64,000 nt of DNA from Sporolactobacillus spathodeae (GCF_016908935.1 NZ_JAFBEV010000008.1:1-64000), one strand, 5' to 3'. Shown: positions 7,896 through 16,806, counted from the first letter of the stretch. The notes: a model not told the origin generated them from the sequence alone. Translations and numbers: made by a program.

Positions 7896-8426
7896 TTAAG
7901 AGAAAAAGCGACGGAAAAATCCTTTATTAATCTGTTGTTCCTCAGCAGCCGCAGCAGTTAACTGCTGATTTTTGCGAATTTCTTGGATAGCACGGATCAT
8001 CCGTTGATCACGTTCGATTAAACGCCGATCGATAAACTGACGCTGTTCTTCGAGTGCCTTCAAGAGCTGCTCGTTCTGCCTTTCAAGAGCCGTTCTTGCC
8101 GTTCGAGAATAGCAGCGAGAACGGCTGTGTCGGCTGGCAACGGGTGCATTCGTTTGGGGAACGGGTGGCGTTCGTACATCGTCTGAATCCATTGATACAA
8201 TTAGGTTTGCGGCCTGATCAACCGTTACACCCTTGTCTTGAATCAGCTCTTTTAGGCGACGCAAATTAGCGATATCCCATTCGATAAACGCACGACTACT
8301 GTTTGTCCCCTTTGTAAATACATTGCTGTTTTTTTCAAGTTGAATACACCATTTACGCAGTGTACTTTCACCTATATGAAGTATGTCAGCGACTTCTCTT
8401 GTCCAAAACGCACGTTCTGATGGCAT
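7896..8426 (-). CDS. MerR-like HTH protein with DUF3967 (RacA-like)
   Basis: A 176-residue protein. The N-terminal MerR-type winged helix (FWTREVADILHIGESTLRKW, residues 7-26) resembles the DNA-binding part of RacA and of plasmid DUF3967 proteins. A Pro/Ser/Arg-rich linker is followed by a coiled coil (about residues 110-150) and an Ala/Gln-rich tail ending FFRRFFS. GGGGG lies 6 nt before the ATG. Relatives are common on Bacillus-group plasmids and integrated elements and are thought to help position or segregate DNA. Four 21-bp repeats lie just upstream and could be its binding region, but this is inference. Confidence 0.8.
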   Translation of the reverse strand: MPSERAFWTREVADILHIGESTLRKWCIQLEKNSNVFTKGTNSSRAFIEWDIANLRRLKELIQDKGVTVDQAANLIVSMDSDDVRTPPVPQTNAPVASRHSRSRCYSRTARTALERQNEQLLKALEEQRQFIDRRLIERDQRMIRAIQEIRKNQQLTAAAAEEQQINKGFFRRFFS

Positions 8427-8523
8427 GGCGTTCCCCCGTTCGCAACCCGTTATCCTATATATATCTTAAACATAACAAATTATTGGGGCATACTGGGGAA
8501 AAAATGATTGTGGTCTGTCGATA

Positions 8524-8605
8524 ACGCCGCCTACTCTGTCAATCGCGCCACCTACTCTGTCAATGTCGCTGCCTACTCTATCGATGTCGCTGCCTACTCT
8601 ATCGA
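8524..8605. repeat. Four 21-bp direct repeats
   Basis: The core CCTACTCTGTCAATG, with CCTACTCTATCGATG in the last two units, starts at 8530, 8551, 8572 and 8593, exactly 21 bp apart. The array sits between the DUF3967 gene and the terminator of the GH94 gene. The period equals that of the array at 1-245 but the sequence is different. Confidence 0.85.
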
Positions 8606-8630
8606 CTCGGCGCTCCTTCAAATTAGCAGC

Positions 8631-8669
8631 AAAAAACAACCGGCGCGCCAACACGCCGCCGGTTGTTTT
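8631..8669 (-). terminator. Terminator of the GH3-GH94 operon
   Basis: On the minus strand CAACCGGCG pairs with CGCCGGTTG across a loop of about 11 nt and is followed by TTTTTT, a few bases after the GH94 stop. Confidence 0.9.
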
Positions 8670-8674
8670 CCTTA

Positions 8675-11600
8675 CTATTTTCCCGAACTCGGAATAAAGA
8701 TATCGAATACATTCTCTGTTTCGCTCAGGTGTTCATTGAGTGTTTCAGCACTGATCACCATGCCGCCGACTCGATAGGGATTACTGGTTAGATTAAACGG
8801 AATATCTGCGCCGTTTAGTTGGATCTTTCGCTCAATCCCTGCAGCGATGTGATAAACAAACAGCGCCGGCTTGCCAAAGCATTTAAAACGAAACCGGTAA
8901 CCGTTCTGTTTGTCTGAAAGCACTGGGTCGATCACAAGCTTCCCCGAATGCGCGCGAATGCCTAACCAATGCGTGACGATCTGATTGAACAGAATCCCCG
9001 GGCCGCTGGAATAGATACGCCAACCGCCCTTCACCTGAACCTTACCTGTATGAAGATCGCCAAAATGTTCTTGAGCTTCATATCGTGTCCGAAAGTCCCC
9101 ATCGGAGCTGCTAAAATAGGCATTCGCTTGCCGGATGGCCGCGTTTTTCACCCTATCCGTGATGCCGATCGGATTAATCGCGGTCAGCGCCTCCCAAACA
9201 GCGTCGGCATGACCGATTTTCGCCATCGCCTCGATATAGCGGATATGGGCGTGAACGTACATCAAACCAATCTCGCGTCCAAAATTAGCCGCCTGTTCGG
9301 CTCGCTTAAAATGAACGCTGACGCCGCCCCTGTACCGAGCCGGCCTATTCATCAGCCGCACGCCATCAGGAAATTTTAGATGATCCCGGATCAGCCCGAC
9401 ATAATTATCCGCCTCATTTTTTGTGACCAGTTCGGCAATCATTGAGCGAGTCATCGGCAACAAACGATAGTCAATGCCTGTTTCCGGATCACCCGGATAG
9501 ATAATTCGCTGCAGCTGATCGGCGCTAGGAAAATAAAGAAAGCCGGGAATCGCCGAAAAACGCAGGATATATTTTCTAAAATCCTCGGCAATCTTGTCCG
9601 CAGTTTCTTTCAGCTGATCAGCAAATGCGCCATCATAGGATTCAAGCGCAGCACTTAATTGGCGCATCGCCTGATAGGTCAGGGCCACCGTCCAGCTGCT
9701 CGCCATCTGCTCCTTCATCGACGCATCGGCAGGCTGGAGCGTGTCATCCCAATCCCCGTTCCCATAGCAGGAAAGATGCGTGCCAGGAAGGAAATGCGAG
9801 CCAATATACTGCACTTCTTTTTTCAAATGGTCGTATAATGGCACCGGTTTATCCGTGTAGCAGAAATCGCTGCGCTTCATATAGGGCACGGGCACATCGA
9901 GTATCGAGACATCCCCGGTGGCGTTCAAATAATCCGCGAGTGCCTTCATCGGCCAGACAATGATGTCGCCGTGGCTTTCCTCAAATTGAATTTTGGAATA
10001 GCGATCGAACATAAACCATTGCGGCCAATTGCCGTCGTCCTCGTATTGGTGGCTGTAAACTTTCTCAAGAATCTTCCCGGCAACGTCAAAATGCTGCGCC
10101 GCCAGAAAAAATTCAAACGGGCCCTGACAGACATCACGTGTCCCCCAAGCCGCGCCGCCGTATTGTTCCAATCCATGAGGTGACAGATAATGAACAAGCA
10201 TATCGTAAGCATACCAAGAAACGAGCGTATCTAATTGGCCAGTCTCATCGTTCGCCGAACCGCTGCCAGATAGACAGAATCCGTTCCGTAATCGGTCCAT
10301 GAACATGTGATACACGTTCGCCTCTTTCTCTGCGTCAAGTGATCGCTCCGTCCGCTGAACACCTCTGCTGCTGCCCTGAATGAGCAGTTCCACTTGGGAC
10401 GCGGCATCTGTCTCCAAAACCACTAATGAAGACCCGGTATCCGTTGCGGTTCCTGAGAGCAGCCGCTCATCCCCCGAAACGCGGAATGACGGGCCATCAA
10501 CATTCAGAGAAAAAGTCAGATCCGGATAAGCACTCTGTATCAATTGATTTTCTGGATCCGGCCTGAAAAAAAGGCGCTGGCCTTCCTGCGCCATAACAAA
10601 ACCATACTGATATTCCTGATCATTCATCAAAATCTGTTGCGTGATCAGGAAGTTGTATTTTCTTCCGGATTGCGAACTGATCGTCAATCCAACACGCGCA
10701 GAATCTGTTGCGGCAACTGTCGTTATCGTGATGCAATCATCTTCTGTTTTATAAAACCATCGAACGCAATTGAAATCCATTTCAAACAGAGACGGCAAGG
10801 TCAGCAGATGGTAAGCCTCGTCGGTCTTAAGATAAATTCGCTGTCCGGAAGTTTTAAGCACATTCAGCGCATTGCGGCTATTCGACATCATTTTATTCAT
10901 CGATGTGTTTCCAGAAACCACTTGCGAGTTGAAGATCCCGTACATATAAGCCGTTGTTGCCATCTGGTCGTCGTCAGGAAAAAGCGTTTGCCCGCTGATC
11001 AGAATATGGCCATGCGGGCGCTCTGTCCGTAATTCTTTGGCCTGCAACACAATATGCTTCTTATCTGGTGTAAAAAAAGATAGCAACTGACCGTCTTGCC
11101 ACTCTTCATAGAGCCGCTCCGGATACATCGCCTGAACATCCTCTAGTGACAGTGAATCTGCAGCACGTGGTTCGCCGATATCTTTTGCCGGCGCAAAATG
11201 TTCCACCGGAGTCAATGTTGCGGGTTCAGCAGATACGCCGGCCCAAAGTTCCCGGATGTCATTCAGATCAGTCAATTGAGCCTCGCTAAGCCGCTCCGGA
11301 TGATTTTCACTGAAGTCTGCGAAAATAACGACTTCTTTCTTTTTCCCATCAAGAATAATCCGTTCCGATTGCAGACCCGCTAGCGCAAACTCATATTGAT
11401 CGATTGCATTGGGTAGCTGCGACCGGGTTAACGCAGCTGGAACGTTTGTTTTCTTGTAAGAAAGACCATAGAATTGAAAGCCGTCCGTCAAATACCCTGC
11501 GGCACGATTGAAGATGCCCTGCCTCAATGATGGAAAATTGCCTGCCGCCTGCGGCTGATTCTGTCTCGAACCAAGGACATAGCCGGTCGCATCATTTTGC

Positions 11601-12001
11601 GCGCAGAGCTGATCAATATATTGCGAGACATACGCCTCGTTCGCTGACACAGCGGACGGATTAGCCAACCCGAGATCCTGCGTGTAGATGAGATCGGCAG
11701 TCAGATTCAATCCGTCAAGCGTGACCGACCAGAACCATGTGTCCTGTTCGGTGAGTGTCAATAACACGTCATACGCCACGCCGCACCAGCTGCCCTCCCA
11801 TCGCGCGCTGCTTGCGCCAACTGAGAAAGCACTTGATGAATGAATCCCAAGCAATGGCGTGAAATGAATGCCGTCTGCATCAAAAAGCCGTAAATAAATA
11901 TTATTCATTGAGCCATCAACGACATTGCTATGCACTTGATTCACCATGATATCGCCGACGCGGAGTTCAAATAAATCGCCGCTTTTCAAAAAGCGCGCCA
12001 T
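8675..12001 (-). CDS. GH94 phosphorylase, probable 1,2-beta-oligoglucan phosphorylase
   Basis: An 1108-residue enzyme, longer than cellobiose phosphorylases (about 800) and in the size range of the Listeria 1,2-beta-oligoglucan phosphorylase. The (alpha/alpha)6 catalytic part contains GNGDWDD (residues 747-753), the site of the GH94 general acid aspartate. It would split beta-1,2-glucooligosaccharides with phosphate to glucose 1-phosphate in the cytoplasm. ATG 12001 was chosen because AAAGGA lies 6 nt upstream; an in-frame ATG at 12055 overlaps the GH3 stop (ATGA) but has a poor ribosome site. It is cotranscribed after the GH3 gene. The specificity is inferred from length and gene set; sophorose-type phosphorylation is most likely. 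Confidence 0.85.
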   Translation of the reverse strand: MARFLKSGDLFELRVGDIMVNQVHSNVVDGSMNNIYLRLFDADGIHFTPLLGIHSSSAFSVGASSARWEGSWCGVAYDVLLTLTEQDTWFWSVTLDGLNLTADLIYTQDLGLANPSAVSANEAYVSQYIDQLCAQNDATGYVLGSRQNQPQAAGNFPSLRQGIFNRAAGYLTDGFQFYGLSYKKTNVPAALTRSQLPNAIDQYEFALAGLQSERIILDGKKKEVVIFADFSENHPERLSEAQLTDLNDIRELWAGVSAEPATLTPVEHFAPAKDIGEPRAADSLSLEDVQAMYPERLYEEWQDGQLLSFFTPDKKHIVLQAKELRTERPHGHILISGQTLFPDDDQMATTAYMYGIFNSQVVSGNTSMNKMMSNSRNALNVLKTSGQRIYLKTDEAYHLLTLPSLFEMDFNCVRWFYKTEDDCITITTVAATDSARVGLTISSQSGRKYNFLITQQILMNDQEYQYGFVMAQEGQRLFFRPDPENQLIQSAYPDLTFSLNVDGPSFRVSGDERLLSGTATDTGSSLVVLETDAASQVELLIQGSSRGVQRTERSLDAEKEANVYHMFMDRLRNGFCLSGSGSANDETGQLDTLVSWYAYDMLVHYLSPHGLEQYGGAAWGTRDVCQGPFEFFLAAQHFDVAGKILEKVYSHQYEDDGNWPQWFMFDRYSKIQFEESHGDIIVWPMKALADYLNATGDVSILDVPVPYMKRSDFCYTDKPVPLYDHLKKEVQYIGSHFLPGTHLSCYGNGDWDDTLQPADASMKEQMASSWTVALTYQAMRQLSAALESYDGAFADQLKETADKIAEDFRKYILRFSAIPGFLYFPSADQLQRIIYPGDPETGIDYRLLPMTRSMIAELVTKNEADNYVGLIRDHLKFPDGVRLMNRPARYRGGVSVHFKRAEQAANFGREIGLMYVHAHIRYIEAMAKIGHADAVWEALTAINPIGITDRVKNAAIRQANAYFSSSDGDFRTRYEAQEHFGDLHTGKVQVKGGWRIYSSGPGILFNQIVTHWLGIRAHSGKLVIDPVLSDKQNGYRFRFKCFGKPALFVYHIAAGIERKIQLNGADIPFNLTSNPYRVGGMVISAETLNEHLSETENVFDIFIPSSGK

Positions 12002-12051
12002 GGTGCGTCCTTTTTTCAGATCAAGGGTCTGATTTTCGATTATCGTTCGCA

Positions 12052-14226
12052 TCATCGGGGCACCCCATCTTTTTTCACAAAATCAAAGGCAGCGTTAAGG
12101 GTTCGCGCGCTGCTGTCGCCGACCCCAATTTCAAAACGACCACTATCGCTGCGAGAGCTGAGATCCGAATGAACATAGCGCAGCATCGGTTCATTAATGG
12201 TGAAGGATACCTCAGCGCGCGCCCCCGGTTTCAAAAAGATTTTTTTAAATCCTTTTAGCTCTTTTATCGGTCGCACCGTCTCTGCGGCAACATCGCGGAG
12301 ATAGAGTTGCACAACGTCCGCGCCCGGCCGATCGCCCACGTTTGCCACAGTTACAGTCACGATCAGCTGCTCGTCTTCCATTAGCCGTGACGCGGAGAGC
12401 TTCAGATTTTCGTACATAAATTGCGTATAACTCAGCCCGTAACCAAAGGCAAACAGCGGTTCATTGGGACAATCGATATATTTTGAGACATATTTTGGTT
12501 CCTGCGGATTCTCTGCCAGCGGACGCCCTGTATTGAAGCTGTTGTAGTAAACCGGAATCTGGCCGACGGTTCTCGGGAAGGACATAGTCAATTTTCCCGA
12601 TGGGTTGGTCTTCCCGGTTAAGAGATTAACAATGGCCTCTGCGCCTTCGCTTCCCGGAAACCAGGCCTCCAGAAGCGCATCGGTTTGTTCCGCCAGGCTC
12701 CCTAATTCGAGCGGTCGACCATTGAAAAGAAGCGTGACGATTGGTCGCCCGGTTGCTTTCAACGCCGCAAACAACTTTTGCTGACAGTCCGGAAGCGTGA
12801 TGCGCGTTCGACTGGATGCTTCGCCACTCATCGCTGAAGATTCACCGACAGCAAGAATGACGACATCCGATTGCTTCGCCGCTACAACGGCTTCCTCTAG
12901 AAAATGTGAATTGGTCTGGGTGATTCCAGAGCCTTTTGCAAAAAAGGTATCAAAAGATGCGTCCTTCAAGAACGCTTGCTTCAGTGTCTGCGTGTCCCGA
13001 GGCTCACCTTTCCATGACCAAGACCCCAGCAGATCGCCACTGTCCGCAAATGGACCAATCAAAGCGATTTTCGCATGCCCTTGAAGCGGCAAGATGCCGT
13101 TATTTTTCAGCAAAACACAGCTTTCCTCGGCAAGTTTCCGCGCTTGTTCCCGATGCGCCGCACAGTACACGATTTCTTTTTCCTTTTCCTCATCGACACC
13201 TCGATAAGGGGATTCAAATAATCCAAGATCATTTTTCAAATTCAGAATCCGGAATACCGCTTGATCAATTAGCGATACGGGAATCCTGCCATCAGCCACA
13301 AGATTCTCAAGCGCATGCGGGTAACAGAGCGTCATCATCTCAATATCGACGCCCGCCTTTATCGCTTTTTCCGCGGCTTCCTGTTCGTCTTCCGCGACAC
13401 CGTGGGCAAGCAGTTCACGCACCGCGCCCCAATCGGAGATAATAGTTCCGTCAAACGCCCATTCATTACGCAGCACTTGGCGCAGCAGCCATCTATTTGC
13501 TGAAGACGGAACACCCTTTATCGTATTGAATGAGGTCATGATCATTTTGCATCCGGCATCCACAGCCGCCTTGTACGCAGGCAGATATTCCTCACGCATC
13601 CGCCATTCCGACAGATCGGTTGTGTTGTACTCTCTGCCCCCTTCTGCCGCTCCATATGCTGCAAAATGCTTCACACAGGCGGCGACACGATCCCGATCGT
13701 TTTTCAGATCATTGCCCTGAAATCCCTGAACAAATGCTCGGGCGAACACCGAATTAAGAAATGCATCCTCGCCAGTCGATTCCATCACACGTCCCCATCG
13801 CGGATCGCGGACCAAATCAACCATCGGTGCGAAAACGACATGCACACCAGAGACAGCCGCTTCACGTGCGGCAATTCGCGCAGCCTCTTCCGCCAATTCC
13901 GGATGCCACGAACAACCGATCGCTAGTGGTATCGGAAAAATCGTCTTATAGCCGTGAACAACATCTGCCATGACCAGCAAAGGAATTTGCAGCCTGCTCG
14001 CTTCCAAGTGCCGCTTTTGAAGATCGATAATCTGTCTCGCCCCAGAAGCGCCAAGCGTGGAACCACTGTCCGCCACCAACTTTTCAGTGACGCCCATCTG
14101 AGCCATCGGTCCTGTGAGTGCACCCTCCGCATCCGAATAAAAATTGCTCGATAGTTGGACAAGCTGCCCGATTTTCTCTTCCAGTGTCATCGTATGGAGA
14201 AGTGTCGTTAATTCCGATTCTTTCAT
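12052..14226 (-). CDS. bglX: GH3 beta-glucosidase
   Basis: A 724-residue cytoplasmic enzyme with the GH3 barrel (KHF at 186-188; nucleophile Asp265 in IISDWGAV), the alpha/beta sandwich domain and a fibronectin type III-like C-terminus. The start was set at 14226: AGGAG lies 9 nt upstream and the promoter places the transcript start near 14260, so the longer frame to 14337 cannot be used in full. There is no signal peptide, so it acts on imported sugars. With the GH94 phosphorylase it resembles the Listeria pair in which a GH3 enzyme hydrolyses sophorose. The symbol is by family only. Confidence 0.88.
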   Translation of the reverse strand: MKESELTTLLHTMTLEEKIGQLVQLSSNFYSDAEGALTGPMAQMGVTEKLVADSGSTLGASGARQIIDLQKRHLEASRLQIPLLVMADVVHGYKTIFPIPLAIGCSWHPELAEEAARIAAREAAVSGVHVVFAPMVDLVRDPRWGRVMESTGEDAFLNSVFARAFVQGFQGNDLKNDRDRVAACVKHFAAYGAAEGGREYNTTDLSEWRMREEYLPAYKAAVDAGCKMIMTSFNTIKGVPSSANRWLLRQVLRNEWAFDGTIISDWGAVRELLAHGVAEDEQEAAEKAIKAGVDIEMMTLCYPHALENLVADGRIPVSLIDQAVFRILNLKNDLGLFESPYRGVDEEKEKEIVYCAAHREQARKLAEESCVLLKNNGILPLQGHAKIALIGPFADSGDLLGSWSWKGEPRDTQTLKQAFLKDASFDTFFAKGSGITQTNSHFLEEAVVAAKQSDVVILAVGESSAMSGEASSRTRITLPDCQQKLFAALKATGRPIVTLLFNGRPLELGSLAEQTDALLEAWFPGSEGAEAIVNLLTGKTNPSGKLTMSFPRTVGQIPVYYNSFNTGRPLAENPQEPKYVSKYIDCPNEPLFAFGYGLSYTQFMYENLKLSASRLMEDEQLIVTVTVANVGDRPGADVVQLYLRDVAAETVRPIKELKGFKKIFLKPGARAEVSFTINEPMLRYVHSDLSSRSDSGRFEIGVGDSSARTLNAAFDFVKKDGVPR

Positions 14227-14246
14227 TGTATTCATCTCCTTTAGTC

Positions 14247-14295
14247 GAAACGTTTCACTAAAGGTCATTATAAGCGCTTTCAAAATTAAATTCAA
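14247..14295 (-). promoter_or_regulatory. Promoter, cre box and LacI operator for the GH3-GH94 operon
   Basis: -35 TTGAAT (14295-14290) and -10 TATAAT (14272-14267) are 17 nt apart. A cre-like box TGAAAGCGCTTATA (14282-14269, 13 of 14 fit) fills the spacer, and the palindrome GAAACGTTTC (14247-14256) lies just after the -10. The order and spacing match the promoter of the ABC operon at 4164-4212. Confidence 0.85.
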
Positions 14296-14337
14296 TAGAT
14301 TTTCTTTATCTAAAAATGTATTTTTCATGTCCTTCAA

Positions 14338-14396
14338 ACTGGAATCTGCGGATGCTAGCTTTTCCCACAGGCAGCTCGCGCCTTCGTTGTGGGCGC
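14338..14396 (+). repeat. Partial copy of the dispersed element (right half)
   Basis: CTGGAATCTGCGGATGCTAG and the following CTTTTCCCACAGG...GCGCCTTCGTTGTG correspond to the second half of the elements at 19567 and 31048 (GAATCTGCGG, GCTTTTCCCGCAAGG, CGCTCCATTT). Confidence 0.6.
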
Positions 14397-14446
14397 AACT
14401 AACGAATTGGACGCTTAACTAACGAAAGACGCGTTCAACTAACGAA
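14397..14446. repeat. Three 20-bp repeats, AACTAACGAA family
   Basis: AACTAACGAA starts at 14397, 14417 and 14437, a 20-bp period with variable filler. The same unit occurs twice on the other strand at 40289-40318. Confidence 0.8.
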
Positions 14447-14489
14447 TCGACCGCTCGAAAAAAATGCGTCTCAGCCTCCCATACGTGAA

Positions 14490-14754
14490 AAATGTCCGAT
14501 CGATCGTTTTTGTGACCATCAATCGGACGTTTGATTTAGTTGTGGTCTAAATTCTTTATAAGTTGTTCTTTCTCAGACTTCTCTTTCGTAAAATCGATGC
14601 GTCTTAACTCAATCTTCTTAATAATTTAATCCGAATCCGGGTCGGTGTTATTGCGTTTATTCAAATTAATCGCGTATTTGCCTTAATATCATTTGCAGAT
14701 AATGTGAAGTCAAAGATATCGGCGTACGTTACTCTCAATTTGCACTTTCTGAGT
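14490..14754 (-). pseudogene. Decayed 3' end of an aldo/keto reductase gene with its terminator
   Basis: Bases 14630-14754 align over about 120 bp with the 3' end of the intact aldo/keto reductase gene (20602-20735); shared runs include ATCCGGGTCGGTGTTATTGC and AATGTGAAGTCAAA. The frame is broken by small indels. Bases 14490-14531 match the terminator of that gene (20529-20574: GATCGATCG, GACCATCAATCGGACGTTT). About 70 extra bases separate the two parts. It is a relic of a second copy or of an older paralogue. Confidence 0.8.
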
Positions 14755-14755
14755 G

Positions 14756-14850
14756 AACTATTTTTCCGATGATCAAATCACAAGTCGATTCGGAAGTATC
14801 ACTGTTCTCAATCACACTTCCAAGTATGCACTCAAAAGGCTCCCTCAAGT
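14756..14850 (-). pseudogene. Fragment of a flavin reductase gene
   Basis: On the minus strand the frame FECILGSVIENSDTSESTC plus DLIIGKIV closely matches FECVLEKVIELGDESGPTCD and on in the intact flavin reductase at 17963-18571. The DNA also matches (CCGATGATCA.ATCACAAGTCG). The fragment is fused at one end to the decayed reductase above, and at the other it provides the stop codon of the HEPN gene (TGA within TTTTGAGTGC). Confidence 0.8.
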
Positions 14851-16631
14851 AAAAGCTTTATATATGTTTCTTCATCCAACTCACGACTGTTTTTTAAGAC
14901 ATCCATTGTGGCATTGGCAAAGTCACATATTAGCGTAAACGTTTGTTCCAACGATTGTCCATTATTTGTGTTATAGCGGTGCAACACAACACCGACGGTC
15001 AAGGTAATGTACTCTCGTAGATGCTTCATAAAAAGTGAAATATTGTATTCTGTTGTTGCGGTATGTACAATAGCATTTCGGACTCTGTACAGCCTTAATA
15101 AGTGAAAAGAGACCCCTTTTTGATGCTCCTCCATCAACTTAGAAACTTTCTTCCCACTTTGTAAGCATTCAGAAAGGCAGCGACATCTGTAACTCAAAAG
15201 AGTATTTACTTTTTTACATTCATGAATCAGTTTTTGATTCAAAGATTCATCGATAAGTATGCATAATACTGCTGTAACTTTCTTTTTTGACGACCAGTTA
15301 GATTCTAGGTCATAGCCCATTTCTTTCAAATTAACATGACATCTGCGGCAATCCTCATAAAAGTTTCTCACTAATCCATAAATATAATGATCGAGTTCTG
15401 AGGCACTCACCACTTTAGTAATGCTTTCAATATCTCCCGGGTATTCTTTTGTCTGCACAAACGACTCCAATGCAATCCATAAATTGATAAATGCTGATTG
15501 CAGCGATAGTGACTCATCACTTATTCTAGAAAATTCAAATACACTTCTGATTCTCTTTGCAAGATTTTGAGTCGCATCATTTTGTATACTGTCAAGAACC
15601 GGCTCGATTATCGAAAAAGGCGCCACTGCCTTATTAAACGCAGTAATTATTTCAACTTCAATTTTTCTGCTGAACTTGTCCATATTTGGATAGAGGATAA
15701 TTGGCTTTTGGTTTAATCTAGGAGAACTGTACCCATAAAAATTTAAGAAATCATATTTTTTCATGATTTGTTGCCAAGATTCATTTACAGCTGCATAGAG
15801 ATCAAATGCATTGATAATCTGTCGAATATAAACGCCGTCACCTCTGATATGATTATCTAAGCCATTCATCGAATACGTGTCGAGAACTTCTCTGCCACTA
15901 AGTATATCCAATTTTACTTTTCCGCTTATATCCTTAATTATCTCCGACGGTTCTTGATACGCGGAAAATAAGCAAATGTAAGTCATCTTATCGCTTTTTA
16001 ATCTTTCAAAAAAAATATTCCAGCAATCTTCAGAGTCTCCTGAATCAGCTTTTTCTTTTATTGTATTCACTAATAAACTATACAGCCCCTGAATGGACCA
16101 TCCTCTCCCCATCAATTCGCTAATCAGAGATTTCATCGTATTATTTAATTTAGTAAGCACGAGATGATCATCTGCACCATCTTCAATTTTTTTATCAAAA
16201 ATCTCGATCACTTGATCAATAGCCCAGTTTAAATAGCACGCTTGAATTTGACCCAGTACATTATTCAACTGATACGATAACGAATAAAGCTTATGAACGG
16301 CACCCAACGAATAGTTTTGTTGTAAAGCATTTGTTATTAATTTGTATTGAGATTCAGCTTTCTTTTTAAATAAATCATCTTGATTTATAATTGATCTTGC
16401 CTCATCAAGCAAACATTTTAAATGGTGTTCAGTACGTATTTCTCCGTTTATTAGCAAATCAACAACATAAGAGAGCTCTTTAAGTGCCTCATGTGAATTA
16501 AGATAATGGACAAAATAGGTGCTGTGGGTATTTACATTCAAAAGTTCAAACCATCTCTGTATAAAAAAAACTTGTTGTGTATTATACTTTTTGTCGCCGT
16601 TAATATCTAAGTCGTTGATTTTTCTTTCCAT
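14832..16631 (-). CDS. Large protein with C-terminal Apea-like HEPN domain
   Basis: A 599-residue soluble protein. Most of it is helical and unrecognised. The C-terminal part has the WIALESF helix typical of Apea-like HEPN domains and, 120 residues later, YRVRNAIVH with Arg518 and His523, fitting the HEPN RNase motif R-x4-H. Such proteins act as RNases in abortive anti-phage defence. ATG 16631 was chosen because AAGGAG lies 7 nt upstream. Nothing else of a defence system adjoins it, so it may act alone. An SOS box lies upstream (16795-16806). Its 3' end runs into a fragment of another gene, a sign of insertion. Confidence 0.75.
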   Translation of the reverse strand: MERKINDLDINGDKKYNTQQVFFIQRWFELLNVNTHSTYFVHYLNSHEALKELSYVVDLLINGEIRTEHHLKCLLDEARSIINQDDLFKKKAESQYKLITNALQQNYSLGAVHKLYSLSYQLNNVLGQIQACYLNWAIDQVIEIFDKKIEDGADDHLVLTKLNNTMKSLISELMGRGWSIQGLYSLLVNTIKEKADSGDSEDCWNIFFERLKSDKMTYICLFSAYQEPSEIIKDISGKVKLDILSGREVLDTYSMNGLDNHIRGDGVYIRQIINAFDLYAAVNESWQQIMKKYDFLNFYGYSSPRLNQKPIILYPNMDKFSRKIEVEIITAFNKAVAPFSIIEPVLDSIQNDATQNLAKRIRSVFEFSRISDESLSLQSAFINLWIALESFVQTKEYPGDIESITKVVSASELDHYIYGLVRNFYEDCRRCHVNLKEMGYDLESNWSSKKKVTAVLCILIDESLNQKLIHECKKVNTLLSYRCRCLSECLQSGKKVSKLMEEHQKGVSFHLLRLYRVRNAIVHTATTEYNISLFMKHLREYITLTVGVVLHRYNTNNGQSLEQTFTLICDFANATMDVLKNSRELDEETYIKLLLEGAF

Positions 16632-16716
16632 ATGCTCACTCCTTAAAAAGTCATCAATACATTGACAAACGAGCAATTAAATCATACAATATTGAAAGAT
16701 GGTATATAATAGTGAT

Positions 16717-16778
16717 TGTAAAGGAGCTCCATTGGATTATGAGGCTGATCGGCCCACCCAGTGTACAGCTCCTTTTTT
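16717..16778 (+). ncRNA. Candidate small structured RNA with terminator
   Basis: A TATAAT box (16705-16710) precedes a 59-nt stem-loop. The outer arms AAAGGAGCT (16720-16728) and AGCTCCTTT (16767-16775) and inner arms CATTGG / CCAGTG pair, and TTTTTT follows. The -35 region is poor (TCATAC). On the minus strand the same sequence lies in the leader of the HEPN gene. It could be a short antisense RNA or just a terminator-like hairpin. Confidence 0.35.
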
Positions 16779-16794
16779 AGCAATCCCCCAAAAA

Positions 16795-16806
16795 GAACAT
16801 ACGTTC
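16795..16806. promoter_or_regulatory. LexA (SOS) box upstream of the HEPN gene
   Basis: GAACATACGTTC fits the Gram-positive LexA/DinR core GAACRNRYGTTC at every position. It lies just downstream of a possible minus-strand promoter (TTGATA 16841-16836, 17 nt, weak -10 TAATTT 16818-16813), where LexA would block transcription toward the HEPN gene about 165 nt away. Confidence 0.6.

Noticed and set aside
12797-13973. Several plus-strand frames opposite the GH3 gene, and similar ones opposite the GH94 gene
   Set aside because: They are antisense shadows of a GC-richer coding strand with no ribosome sites or family likeness.
16717-16778. T-box or other known riboswitch before the HEPN gene
   Set aside because: No T-box sequence, specifier loop or antiterminator pair is visible; only the hairpin is supported.
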